The notes under the pieces: model-generated
Seen by the model: the letters and a program-made list of their open reading frames with translations, nothing else
Database searches by the model: none
What the model was told of the DNA's origin: nothing
Program-made: the position numbers and the translations under genes
From: Pseudomonas fluorescens
Lineage (GTDB): Bacteria; Pseudomonadota; Gammaproteobacteria; Pseudomonadales; Pseudomonadaceae
DNA: 64,000 nucleotides
Direction: 5' to 3'
NCBI RefSeq assembly: GCF_902497855.1
Contig: NZ_CABVHU010000017.1
Span: 1 to 64,000 of the forward strand
Shown here: positions 34,214-42,046 of the stretch, in pieces
Layout of the letters: each line of letters begins with the position of its first letter
Position numbering within the stretch: position 1 is the first letter of the stretch

Positions 34214-35017
34214 ATGTTGCACATCACCATGATCGGCTGCGGCGCCATTGGCGTCGGCGTGCTCGAACTGCTGGAGAAAGACCCGCAGCTGTGCGTCGAC
34301 TACGTGATCGCCTCGGCCGGCTCGGAAGAGCTGGTTCGCCAGCGGCTTGCCAGTTTCAAACAACCGCCGCAGGTGCTGACGGCGTTGCCGGCCGATGCGC
34401 GCCCCGACCTGTTGGTCGAGTGCGCCGGCCATCGCGCCATCGAAGAACATGTGTTGCCGGCACTGGAACGTGGCATCGCCTGCCTGATCGTCTCGGTCGG
34501 CGCGCTGTCCGAAGTCGGCCTGGTCGAACGCCTGGAAGCGGCGGCCGAACGCGGCCAGACCCGCATCGAATTGCTGCCCGGCGCCATTGGCGGCATCGAT
34601 GCGCTGTCGGCGGCCAAGGTCGGCGGTCTCGATTCGGTGAATTACACCGGACGCAAACCGGCGCGCGCCTGGAAAAACACCCCGGCTGATCAGGCCTTTG
34701 ACCTGGACAGCCTTACCGAAGCCACGGTGATTTTCCAGGGCAGCGCCCGGGAAGCGGCCCGCCTCTACCCGAAAAACGCCAACGTCGCCGCGACCCTGTC
34801 GCTGGCCGGGCTCGGCCTGGATCGCACCCATGTGACGCTGATCGCCGACCCGCTGAGCGAGGAGAACGTGCATCACTTCGAAGCCCGCGGTGCCTTTGGC
34901 GGTTTTGAACTGAGCTTGCGTGGCAAGCCGCTGGTGGCCAACCCGAAGACCTCGGCGCTGACCGTTTACAGCGTCGTCCGCGCCTTGGGTAACCACGCCC
35001 ACGCGATTTCGATTTAA
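34214..35017 (+). CDS. L-aspartate dehydrogenase-like protein (NadX/AspDH family)
   Basis: A 267-residue protein with an N-terminal Rossmann motif MIGCGAIGVGVLELL, LLVECAGHRAIEEHVLPAL, the conserved PGAIGGIDALSAAK segment, and a C-terminal RALGNHAHAIS containing the family's active-site His. AspDH oxidatively deaminates aspartate (or reductively aminates oxaloacetate) with NAD(P). Homologues in catabolic operons probably act on other amino or imino acids. Its presence beside Rieske, VOC and ThDP enzymes hints at a nitrogen-containing substrate or intermediate. It sits 10 nt after the ThDP gene and 10 nt before the aldehyde dehydrogenase gene. Confidence 0.78.
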   Translation: MLHITMIGCGAIGVGVLELLEKDPQLCVDYVIASAGSEELVRQRLASFKQPPQVLTALPADARPDLLVECAGHRAIEEHVLPALERGIACLIVSVGALSEVGLVERLEAAAERGQTRIELLPGAIGGIDALSAAKVGGLDSVNYTGRKPARAWKNTPADQAFDLDSLTEATVIFQGSAREAARLYPKNANVAATLSLAGLGLDRTHVTLIADPLSEENVHHFEARGAFGGFELSLRGKPLVANPKTSALTVYSVVRALGNHAHAISI

Positions 35018-35027
35018 GGGACAGTCC

Positions 35028-36524
35028 ATGACTCTCGAACAGACTTTACCGATCTGCATTGCCGGCGACTGGCGCCTGGGGCGCGGCGAGCGCTATGCCA
35101 CCTGCTACCCCGCCACCGGCGAGGCCGTGGCCTGGCTCAACGCCGCCAGTGTCGACGACGTGGAAGACGCGGTGCAAGGCGCGCACCAGGCGTTTCTGCA
35201 CAGCGGCTGGGCGCAGCGCAAACCCCACGAGCGGGCCAGCGTGCTGTACCGCATCGCCGAACTGATCCGCTCACGCAGTGAAGAACTGGCGCAGTTGCAA
35301 CGCCAGGACAACGGCAAACCGATCAACGAAACCCGGGCCCTGGTCGCCAGCGCGGCCGGCACCTTCCAGTTCTTCGCCGCGGCCTGTGAGACCCTCGAGG
35401 AAACCATCACCCCGTCCCGTGGTGACTTCGTCAGCATGAGCGTCTACGAGCCGATGGGCGTGATCGCCGCGATCACCCCGTGGAACTCGCCGATTGCCAG
35501 CGAAGCGCAGAAGGTCGCGCCGGCCCTGGCGGCGGGCAACGCGGTGGTGATCAAACCGGCGGAAATCACCCCGCTGATGGCCTTGCAACTGGCGCAGATC
35601 TGCGAAGAGGCCGGGTTGCCGAAAGGTTTGCTCAGCGTGCTGCCGGGCAAGGGTTCTCTGCTCGGTGATGCCTTGACCCGCCACCCGCTGGTCAAGCGCG
35701 TGTCGTTCACCGGCGGCACCAAAACCGGCAAGCACATTGCCCACGTCGCCGCCGACAAGATGATGCCGGTGTCGCTGGAACTGGGCGGCAAATCGCCGAC
35801 CATCGTCCTCGACGACGCCGACCTCGACCATGCAGTGGCCGGCGTGCTGTACGGCATCTTCAGCTCTTCGGGCGAAGCCTGCATCGCCGGCTCGCGGTTG
35901 TTTGTCGCCCGTGCGTTGTACGAACCGTTCATGGCGCGCCTGGTGGCCGCTGCGGCCGAACTGCGCGTCGGTGACCCGGCCGATGAACGTACCCAGATGG
36001 GCCCGTTGATCAGCGCCGGCCACCGCGAGTCGGTGGAGCGTTATGTTGCGCTTGGGAGAGCCGAAGGTGGACGGCTGCTGCTCGGTGGCGAGCGCCCGAG
36101 CGGCGGCGTGTACGACCAGGGTTACTACTACCCGCCGACCATCCTCGAAGGCTTGAACAACAGTCAGCAGGTGTGCCAGGAAGAGATCTTCGGCCCGGTG
36201 CTGGTGGCCCTGCCCTTCGATGACGAAGCGCAATTGCTCGAGCAGGCCAACGACAGCCTGTACGCCCTCGCCGCCGGCATCTGGACCCGCGATTACAAGC
36301 GCGCCTGGGCCCTGGGTCGAAAAATTCAGGCCGGTACGGTGTGGATCAACACCTACAAACAGTTCTCGATCTCCACCCCGTTCGGTGGCTGGCGCGACAG
36401 CGGCCTGGGCCGGGAAAAAGGTCGCCTCGGCATCCTGCAGTACATGGAACAGAAAAGCCTTTATTGGGGCATGAATGAACAGCCACTGGCCTGGGCCGGT
36501 GTGCAACGAGAGGTAGGGTTATGA
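35028..36524 (+). CDS. NAD(P)-dependent aldehyde dehydrogenase
   Basis: A 498-residue aldehyde dehydrogenase. Visible motifs are TPWNSPI and KPAEITP for cofactor binding, VSFTGGTKTGKHI, the general-base Glu in LELGGKSPT (about 251), the nucleophilic Cys in SSGEACIAGSR (about 285) and EEIFGPVLVALPF. It would oxidise an aldehyde intermediate, possibly the product of the ThDP enzyme two genes upstream. It overlaps the VOC gene by 4 nt (ATGA). Length and residues are normal for betaine/semialdehyde-type ALDHs; the specific substrate is unknown. Confidence 0.87.
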   Translation: MTLEQTLPICIAGDWRLGRGERYATCYPATGEAVAWLNAASVDDVEDAVQGAHQAFLHSGWAQRKPHERASVLYRIAELIRSRSEELAQLQRQDNGKPINETRALVASAAGTFQFFAAACETLEETITPSRGDFVSMSVYEPMGVIAAITPWNSPIASEAQKVAPALAAGNAVVIKPAEITPLMALQLAQICEEAGLPKGLLSVLPGKGSLLGDALTRHPLVKRVSFTGGTKTGKHIAHVAADKMMPVSLELGGKSPTIVLDDADLDHAVAGVLYGIFSSSGEACIAGSRLFVARALYEPFMARLVAAAAELRVGDPADERTQMGPLISAGHRESVERYVALGRAEGGRLLLGGERPSGGVYDQGYYYPPTILEGLNNSQQVCQEEIFGPVLVALPFDDEAQLLEQANDSLYALAAGIWTRDYKRAWALGRKIQAGTVWINTYKQFSISTPFGGWRDSGLGREKGRLGILQYMEQKSLYWGMNEQPLAWAGVQREVGL

Positions 36525-37486
36525 GCGTTCTAGGCATTGATGAAGTCACCTACGGCGTCGAGGACCTCGAGACCAGCGTGCGGTTTTTCAGCGACTGGGG
36601 CTTGAGCAAGGTCAGCGAGCAGCCTGACGAGGTGATCTTCGAAACCCTCAACGGCTGCCGCGTGGTGCTCGCCGACATCGACAAGGCTGGCCTGCCGCCG
36701 GCGATCGAAGCCGGTTCGACCGTGCGCGAAGTGGTCTGGGGCGTCGAAAGCGAAGCTGACCTGAAGCTGTACAGCGAGCGCATCGCCAACGATCCAGGCT
36801 TTATCGAAACTGACGGGCGCATCGGTTGCACCGACCCCAACGGCCTGGCGATCCGCCTGCAAGTGACGCGCAAGCGGGAACTGCAGATCGAGTGCAGCGG
36901 CCACAACACCTGGCAAACCAAAGGCCGGATCAACAAGGCCGCGCCGATCTACGACCACGCTACGCCGATCGAAGTCGGGCACGTGGTGTTCTTCGTCAAG
37001 GACGTCAACGCGTGCGAAGCCTTCTATCACGAGCGATTCGGCTTCCAGGCCTCGGACCGCTATCCGGATCGCGGCGCGTTCCTGCGCACCGCCGAGGAAG
37101 GCGGCCACCACGATCTGTTCATGCTGCAACTGCCCGCCCCACGCGCCGGCCTCAACCACGTCGCCTTCACCGTGCGCGATGTGCACGAAGTGTTCGGTGG
37201 CGGCATGCACATTTCCCGCCGCGGCTGGGCCACGGAAATCGGCCCGGGCCGGCACCCGGTGTCGTCCGCGTTCTTCTGGTACTTCAAGAACCCGGCCGGC
37301 GCGCTGGTGGAGTACTACGCCGACGAAGACCAACTGACCGGTGAATGGGAGCCACGCACCTTCGAACCCGGCCCGACGGTGTTCGCCGAATGGGCGATCG
37401 CCGGCGGCATCGATGGCAATACCCGGCGCCAGCAACATGTCGAAGCGCCCCAGGGCAAGTTCCTTACCGACAAGCCGAAACCTTGA
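36521..37486 (+). CDS. VOC-superfamily extradiol-type ring-cleavage dioxygenase
   Basis: A 321-residue protein with two vicinal-oxygen-chelate modules (about 1-125 and 150-275). The second module has likely iron ligands: His in EVGHVVFFV, His in GLNHVAFTV and Glu in GALVEYYAD, the 2-His-1-carboxylate set of catechol 2,3-dioxygenase-type enzymes. The C-terminal 40 residues extend past the barrel. It probably opens a dihydroxylated ring made by the Rieske oxygenase encoded downstream. It is linked to the aldehyde dehydrogenase gene by an ATGA overlap. The family also contains non-dioxygenases, so activity is inferred. Confidence 0.72.
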   Translation: MSVLGIDEVTYGVEDLETSVRFFSDWGLSKVSEQPDEVIFETLNGCRVVLADIDKAGLPPAIEAGSTVREVVWGVESEADLKLYSERIANDPGFIETDGRIGCTDPNGLAIRLQVTRKRELQIECSGHNTWQTKGRINKAAPIYDHATPIEVGHVVFFVKDVNACEAFYHERFGFQASDRYPDRGAFLRTAEEGGHHDLFMLQLPAPRAGLNHVAFTVRDVHEVFGGGMHISRRGWATEIGPGRHPVSSAFFWYFKNPAGALVEYYADEDQLTGEWEPRTFEPGPTVFAEWAIAGGIDGNTRRQQHVEAPQGKFLTDKPKP

Positions 37487-37558
37487 GCGAACACGACGTA
37501 CGACTTATTCCCGTGGGCGAAACGATCCGCGAACGGGTACGCAATGGAGGTCAATGAA

Positions 37559-37786
37559 ATGAGCATTACCGAACCCTACCTGGAGCCCCATCAGGCTCGC
37601 AAACGGCCCAACACCCAGTTCGAAGAGTTGCTGGGCGACTCCATCGAACGCGCTTTCGGCAATGGCGTGACCGAGCTGCCCGACCTGCTCGCGCACCTGA
37701 ACCTGGCCGGGCCGCCCTGCCCGCTGACCACCGGCGAGTGGACTGTGGATGCCTATAAAACCCTGATGGCTCGGCTGGGCGAATGA
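37559..37786 (+). CDS. Small recombinase-like helix-turn-helix domain protein
   Basis: A 75-residue protein starting MSITEPYLEPHQ and containing TQFEELLGDSIERAFGNGVTELPDLL and TTGEWTVDAYKTLMARLG (read in parts). The arrangement resembles the short recombinase-like HTH proteins found beside Rieske oxygenase genes in proteobacteria. GGAGG lies 8 nt upstream of this ATG, favouring it over ATG 37544. It is 21 nt before the Rieske gene. It may be a small regulator or an accessory of the oxygenase; no function is established. Confidence 0.6.
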   Translation: MSITEPYLEPHQARKRPNTQFEELLGDSIERAFGNGVTELPDLLAHLNLAGPPCPLTTGEWTVDAYKTLMARLGE

Positions 37787-37807
37787 CCCGCCGGAGGACA
37801 ATTAGAA

Positions 37808-38842
37808 ATGAACATGAATACAACCGTCGATCCTGTTGAAAACCTCTTGGCCAACGGCTTGAAGAACCTGTGGTTCCCGGTGCTGCCTTCCGATCAGCTG
37901 GGTGAAAAGCCGCTGTCGATCCGTCGCCTGGGCTACAAGATTGCCCTGTGGCGCGACAATGACGGCAGCGTGCATGCCCTGGAAGATCACTGCCCCCATC
38001 GTGGCGCACCCTTGTCCCAGGGCCCGGTGCTGGGTGACCGCCTGCAATGCCCTTATCACGGCGTCGAAGTGCGCTGCGATGGCACCGTGACCAAAGTCCC
38101 CGGCAGCCCGGGTTGCAAACTCGAAGGCAGCCGCCCGACGCGGATGTTCCACACCCGTGAAGCCGCTGGCGCGATCTTCCTCTACAACGCCGCCGACCCG
38201 CACGAGGACAGCCCGCCGGAATTGGTCCTGCCGGAGCAGCTGACCTCCCCCGAATGGAGCAGCTTCCTGTGCTACGCCGAGTGGAAAGGCGATTACCGCT
38301 ACGTCATCGACAACGTCATGGACCCGATGCACGGCACCTACCTGCACAAGATGTCGCACTCCATGAGTGAAGGCGAAGCCACGGCCAAATTCGTCACCCG
38401 CGACACCGACCACGGTTTCTTCTTCGAGAAGGAAGGCCAGCGCGGGGTGAACTTCGACTGGACCGAATTCATGGACAATACCTGCCACTGGTTGCGCCTG
38501 GAAATCCCGTACCCGAAAACCGGTGGCCCCGGCGGCAACTTCACCATCATCGGCAGCTACACGCCGAGCAGCCGTGCCTTGTCGGCGGTGTTCCACTGGC
38601 GTTGCCGTCCATTGACCGGCTGGCAGCGTGACACCTGGCGCTTCCTCTACAAGAATCGTCTGGAAGCGCGGCACTGGGCCGTGCTGGAACAGGATCGGGT
38701 GCTGCTCGAATTCATGGAGCCGGACGCTAATCAGCGGGAGAATTTGTACCAGCATGACCTCGGCGTGGTGCGCCTGCGCCGCTACCTGAAAAATGCGGCC
38801 AAGGCCCAGCTTGAGCTGATCGACGCGAAGCAGTTGCCATGA
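37808..38842 (+). CDS. Rieske non-heme iron oxygenase, alpha subunit
   Basis: A 344-residue aromatic-ring-hydroxylating-type oxygenase. The Rieske cluster ligands are C62-P-H64 and C81-P-Y-H84, and the mononuclear iron ligands lie in VIDNVMDPMHGTYLH, with Asp and two His. The size fits the phthalate/vanillate-demethylase group rather than the larger benzoate/naphthalene type, which matches a PDR/VanB-type reductase partner encoded downstream. It would hydroxylate or demethylate the pathway substrate. GGAGGA lies upstream of the ATG. Its stop overlaps the start of a 50-codon RidA-like remnant (ATGA). Confidence 0.86.
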   Translation: MNMNTTVDPVENLLANGLKNLWFPVLPSDQLGEKPLSIRRLGYKIALWRDNDGSVHALEDHCPHRGAPLSQGPVLGDRLQCPYHGVEVRCDGTVTKVPGSPGCKLEGSRPTRMFHTREAAGAIFLYNAADPHEDSPPELVLPEQLTSPEWSSFLCYAEWKGDYRYVIDNVMDPMHGTYLHKMSHSMSEGEATAKFVTRDTDHGFFFEKEGQRGVNFDWTEFMDNTCHWLRLEIPYPKTGGPGGNFTIIGSYTPSSRALSAVFHWRCRPLTGWQRDTWRFLYKNRLEARHWAVLEQDRVLLEFMEPDANQRENLYQHDLGVVRLRRYLKNAAKAQLELIDAKQLP

Positions 38843-38991
38843 ACGCACGGCGTGACTTCTTCGCCGGGCAAGCGCTGTTCCCGACCTCGACGCTGATTGC
38901 AGTGAGCGCGCTGGCGTTTCCTGAACTGCGGGTGGAGATCGAGGCCGGCGCGCGCCTCGATCTCGATTTGCGAACTGTTGAAAAGAGGTGA
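38839..38991 (+). pseudogene. RidA-family C-terminal remnant, translationally coupled small ORF
   Basis: A 50-codon frame between the oxygenase and reductase genes. It reads ARRDFFAGQALFPTSTLI then VSALAFPELRVEIEA, which matches the last 40-odd residues of RidA/YjgF proteins (the VEIEA ending is typical); a whole RidA is about 125 residues. It begins with an ATG overlapping the oxygenase stop and ends 3 nt before the reductase ATG, so it may still be translated and may couple the two genes. I call it a deletion remnant. A retained small protein is possible. Confidence 0.6.
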
Positions 38992-38994
38992 CCG

Positions 38995-39954
38995 ATGTCC
39001 AATTCCTCCCCCCTCACCGCGTTCGTGCATACCCTGCGCTACGAAGCCGAAGGCATCATCAGCGTCGAGTTGCGGCCGTATGGCGACACCGTCTTCCCTC
39101 CGTTCGAAGCCGGCTCGCACATTGATCTGCACCTGCCCAACGGGCTGGTGCGCAGCTACTCCCTGCTTAACTCGCCAAGCGACCGTGGCCGCTATGTGGT
39201 TGGCATCCTGCGTGATCGCAACAGCCGTGGCGGTTCGGAATATGTGCACGGCCAATTGCGGGTCGGCATGCAGCTGCCGATTTCGTCGCCGCGCAATAAC
39301 TTCCAGCTCGACCTCAATGCCAGACACAGCGTGCTGGTGGCCGGTGGCATCGGCATCACGCCGATCTACTGCATGTTCCGCCAACTGCTGGCCCTGGGGA
39401 AATCCGCCGAGCTGATCTATTGCGCCCGTTCCCGGCAGGAAGCCGCGTTGGTGGAAGAGCTCAGCGGCCTGAGTGCCAAGGTGGTTTATCACTTCAACGA
39501 TGAAAAAGGCATGCCGCCGGACTTGAGCGCCTATCTGGCGGGCCAGCCGGCTGATACGCACTTCTATTGCTGCGGGCCGACACCGATGCTCGATGCTTTC
39601 GAAAGCACCTGCGAAGGCCTCGGTTATCCCCATGCCCATATCGAGCGTTTCGCGGCGGCGGAGTTGCCGCCGTCGGAAGATGCGCAGAGCAGTTACAGCG
39701 TCGAGCTGAAAAAAACCGGCAAGACCCTGTCGATCGAGCCGGGCCTGAGTTTGCTCGATGTGTTGCTCGAGGCGGGTTGCGACATTGAATACAGCTGTCG
39801 CGAAGGGGTGTGTGGTTCGTGCGAAACACGGGTCCTGGAAGGTGACGTCGATCATCGCGACGGTGTGCTGACCAAGGCCGAGCGTGCGGCGAACAAGTCG
39901 ATGATGGTGTGTGTGTCGGGTTGCAAGAGTCGGCGGTTGGTACTCGACTTATAG
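38995..39954 (+). CDS. Rieske oxygenase reductase (PDR/VanB type, FMN-NAD-2Fe2S)
   Basis: A 319-residue flavo-iron-sulfur reductase. It has the flavin motif RSYSLLNSPS, the NAD pocket VAGGIGITPIYCMFRQL, and a C-terminal plant-type 2Fe-2S domain with Cys in YSCREGVCGSC and VCVSGC. It passes electrons from NAD(P)H to the Rieske oxygenase encoded upstream. An AGAGG ribosome site lies inside the end of the RidA remnant. It is the last gene of the operon and is followed 27 nt later by a strong terminator. Confidence 0.88.
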   Translation: MSNSSPLTAFVHTLRYEAEGIISVELRPYGDTVFPPFEAGSHIDLHLPNGLVRSYSLLNSPSDRGRYVVGILRDRNSRGGSEYVHGQLRVGMQLPISSPRNNFQLDLNARHSVLVAGGIGITPIYCMFRQLLALGKSAELIYCARSRQEAALVEELSGLSAKVVYHFNDEKGMPPDLSAYLAGQPADTHFYCCGPTPMLDAFESTCEGLGYPHAHIERFAAAELPPSEDAQSSYSVELKKTGKTLSIEPGLSLLDVLLEAGCDIEYSCREGVCGSCETRVLEGDVDHRDGVLTKAERAANKSMMVCVSGCKSRRLVLDL

Positions 39955-39981
39955 CCGCTGTTCTATTCCATCCATTAAACG

Positions 39982-40010
39982 GGCCGACACTTTTGTCGGC
40001 CTTTTTTTTT
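39982..40010 (+). terminator. Intrinsic terminator of the Rieske/ABC operon
   Basis: GGCCGACA and TGTCGGCC (8-bp arms, 4-nt loop) are followed by nine T residues. This is a textbook rho-independent terminator just after the reductase gene. Confidence 0.92.
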
Positions 40011-40033
40011 GCATTACTGGCTTGGAGACCACC

Positions 40034-40126
40034 CTGTAGGAGCGAGGCTTGCCCGCGAAGCAGGCGATGCGGTGCATCTGTTAGACCGCGTTATCGTTCT
40101 TCGCCGGCAAGCCTGGCTCCTACAGG
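40034..40126. repeat. REP doublet (inverted pair)
   Basis: CTGTAGGAGCGAGGCTTGCC on the left and an inverted partner ending GGCAAGCCTGGCTCCTACAG on the right, with a diverged centre. This is the Pseudomonas REP/REPIN pattern. It lies between the operon terminator and the 208-bp tandem repeat. Confidence 0.8.
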
Positions 40127-40128
40127 TA

Positions 40129-40546
40129 TTGATCGTTCCCACGCTCCGCGTGGGAATGCTTCAACGAACGCTCCGCGTTCGGCTCTTGGGACGCAGAGCG
40201 TCCCTGGCTGCATTCCCACGCAGAGCGTGGGAACGATCGCTGGCAAGGGCGCACACATAACGTGCAGTTTCGTTACTCCTTGAGGCCCACGTTTCACGGG
40301 CAATACAAGGAAATGTGTTTCCCATATAAACAATTGTTGATCGTTCCCACGCTCCGCGTGGGAATGCTTCAACGGACGCTCCGCGTTCGGCTTTTGGGAC
40401 GCAGAGCGTCCCTGGCTGCATTCCCACGCAGAGCGTGGGAACGATCGCTGGCAAGGGCGCACACATAACGTGCAGTTTCGTTACTCCTTGAGGCCCACGT
40501 TTCACGGGCAATACAAGGAAATGTGTTTCCCATATAAACAATTGTT
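40129..40546. repeat. Two tandem copies of a 208-bp repeat
   Basis: Copy 1 is 40129-40336 and copy 2 is 40337-40544, plus two more matching bases. I find only two mismatches. Each copy contains an inverted pair GTTCCCACGCTCCGCGTGGG ... CCCACGCAGAGCGTGGGAAC, a central CGCTCCGCGTTCGG / GGACGCAGAGCGTCC hairpin, and a unique tail with CCACGTTTCACGGGC and TGTTTCCCATATAAACA. Open frames across it on either strand are repeat-encoded and not credible genes. The duplication ends 41 bp upstream of the porin's sigma-54 promoter. Confidence 0.9.
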
Positions 40547-40585
40547 TTTAATGCATTTTATTCGGTAAAAAACACCATCCAACAG

Positions 40586-40601
40586 TGGCATGGTTTCTGC
40601 T
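40586..40601 (+). promoter_or_regulatory. Sigma-54 promoter of the porin gene
   Basis: TGGCATGGTTTCTGCT has GG-N10-GC spacing (GG 40587-40588, GC 40599-40600) and differs from consensus at few positions. A leader element at 40626-40650 matches 25951-25975 in the Rieske operon at about 22 of 25 positions. CAAAAACAACAACG (40651-40664) is a CA-rich run of the Crc/Hfq type. Confidence 0.7.
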
Positions 40602-40773
40602 CTATCCCTCTCAAGTTCATAGGCCAAACGCCGTATCACCTACGAAACAGCAAAAACAACAACGCACTCCAATACCGCAACACTCGAAGTCATCCGCCCA
40701 TTGCCACTTTCAAGGCAAGCGGAAAAGTGTTGCCGGTCACTTTGTAGCGCCCACTATTGCAGGGGAAGTGAGC

Positions 40774-42003
40774 ATGAAGAATTACGTGATATGTCTCGGG
40801 CTGATGATGACCAGCTGCGTCAGTTTCGCCGGCGAACCCGGCCCTGCCGCGCCCGTGACCTCGACTACCGGTAAAAAGCCCTTCCCGCACATCGCCTGGC
40901 GCAGCGACGATGGCCAGAGCAGCCTGGACATCGGCGGCGCCTTGCGCACCAACTACCGCGACGAGCATTGGGACACCACCGAAAACAATGGCCGCTTTCT
41001 GTTCGACACCTTCCGCATCGACGTGCAGGCGACTTACAAAAACCTGTACAGCGACGTCGGTTACTGGTTCCAGGACGACGGCAAACGCTCCATCGATCGC
41101 GGCTTCGTCGGTTACCGCATCAACAGCAACTCAAACCTGCAACTGGGCGCGCCGTTCAAGCCGTTCGGCCTGGAACCCTACCCGCAATTCGGCTGGAGCT
41201 ATCACCTGCCGTTCTTCATGGGGTATGGCGTCAGCGCCGGTTCGGGCCTGAAATACAGCTACAAGGACAAGGACTGGGATCTGCAACTGGGGTATTTCCC
41301 GCGCATGTTGCCCTCGGACATCCGCTACTCGCCTGAAGTCGGCCGCTACGCCGACCTCAAGGACAACGCGATCCCCTTCACCCAGTCGCGCCAGGACAAC
41401 GAGAAGCACAACCAGATCAACGCCCGCGTCACGCGGACCTTTGTCAACGACGGCTGGAAAGCCGAGGTCGGGGCTTCGGTGGCCGCTGCCCAGCTGTACA
41501 ACGCCACCACCCGCGATGACGGTGATTACTGGGCCGGCGGCATTCACGCCGTGATCAATGCCGGCCAGTGGACCGTCAGCACCCAGGGCATCCGCTACGA
41601 GTACGACCCGAAAAATCCCGCCGGCGTCAGCAACGACTCGGTGCTGATGGGCGGCAACGGCCTGACGCCCGCGTACCTGATCGCCTCCAAGGCAACCATC
41701 GCTTCGCTGAACGTCGGCTATGACATTCCGACGCCGAAGCTGGGGCAATTGAAGAAGATCAAACTGTACAACGACTACAGCCGCATGATGAAAGACCAGA
41801 GCGGTTGGGACGATTCGCAGATGTACACCGTCGGCGCACAGTTCCTGGCGATGCCGATCATGGCGTGGGTCGACCTGACTTGGGCGAAAAACGCCAACCC
41901 CTACGGCGGTGCGGAAAACGGTACCGGCTTCACTAACACAAGCTCGATCGGCAGCAACGAGTGGTACTACCGGACCAACATCAACATCGGCTACTACTTC
42001 TGA
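40774..42003 (+). CDS. Outer-membrane porin, phosphate-selective porin (OprP/O)-like fold
   Basis: A 409-residue protein with a signal peptide (YVICLGLMMTSCVSFAGEP), then a barrel with strands such as LRTNYRDEHWD, RFLFDTFRIDVQATYKNLYSDVGYWFQ and a C-terminal YYRTNINIGYYF ending in Phe. It resembles the OprP/OprO-like porin group in having paired short strands, but phosphate selectivity is not implied. ATG 40774 follows AGGGGAAG. It has its own sigma-54 promoter and shares a leader element with the Rieske/ABC operon, so it probably lets the same substrate cross the outer membrane. A terminator hairpin follows. Confidence 0.78.
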   Translation: MKNYVICLGLMMTSCVSFAGEPGPAAPVTSTTGKKPFPHIAWRSDDGQSSLDIGGALRTNYRDEHWDTTENNGRFLFDTFRIDVQATYKNLYSDVGYWFQDDGKRSIDRGFVGYRINSNSNLQLGAPFKPFGLEPYPQFGWSYHLPFFMGYGVSAGSGLKYSYKDKDWDLQLGYFPRMLPSDIRYSPEVGRYADLKDNAIPFTQSRQDNEKHNQINARVTRTFVNDGWKAEVGASVAAAQLYNATTRDDGDYWAGGIHAVINAGQWTVSTQGIRYEYDPKNPAGVSNDSVLMGGNGLTPAYLIASKATIASLNVGYDIPTPKLGQLKKIKLYNDYSRMMKDQSGWDDSQMYTVGAQFLAMPIMAWVDLTWAKNANPYGGAENGTGFTNTSSIGSNEWYYRTNINIGYYF

Positions 42004-42009
42004 TGGGTG

Positions 42010-42037
42010 TTGCCCTCTCCCCCGCGGGAGAGGGCAA
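42010..42037. terminator. Bidirectional terminator between porin and MHS carrier genes
   Basis: TTGCCCTCTCCC and GGGAGAGGGCAA form a 12-bp stem with a CCGC loop between two convergent genes. There is no long T-run, but the stem is strong and the location is right. Confidence 0.7.
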
Positions 42038-42046
42038 ACGCCAGGC

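Noticed and set aside
32281..34248. Leftward 655-codon open frame opposite the ThDP enzyme
   Set aside because: The ThDP enzyme on the forward strand has all cofactor motifs and operon context; the reverse frame has none.
40091..40541. Overlapping open frames on both strands in the 208-bp tandem repeat
   Set aside because: They simply translate repeat and hairpin DNA twice; no start context or family similarity.
40129..40546. Possible CRISPR array
   Set aside because: There are only two long head-to-tail copies, without short regular repeats or unique spacers, and no cas genes in the window.
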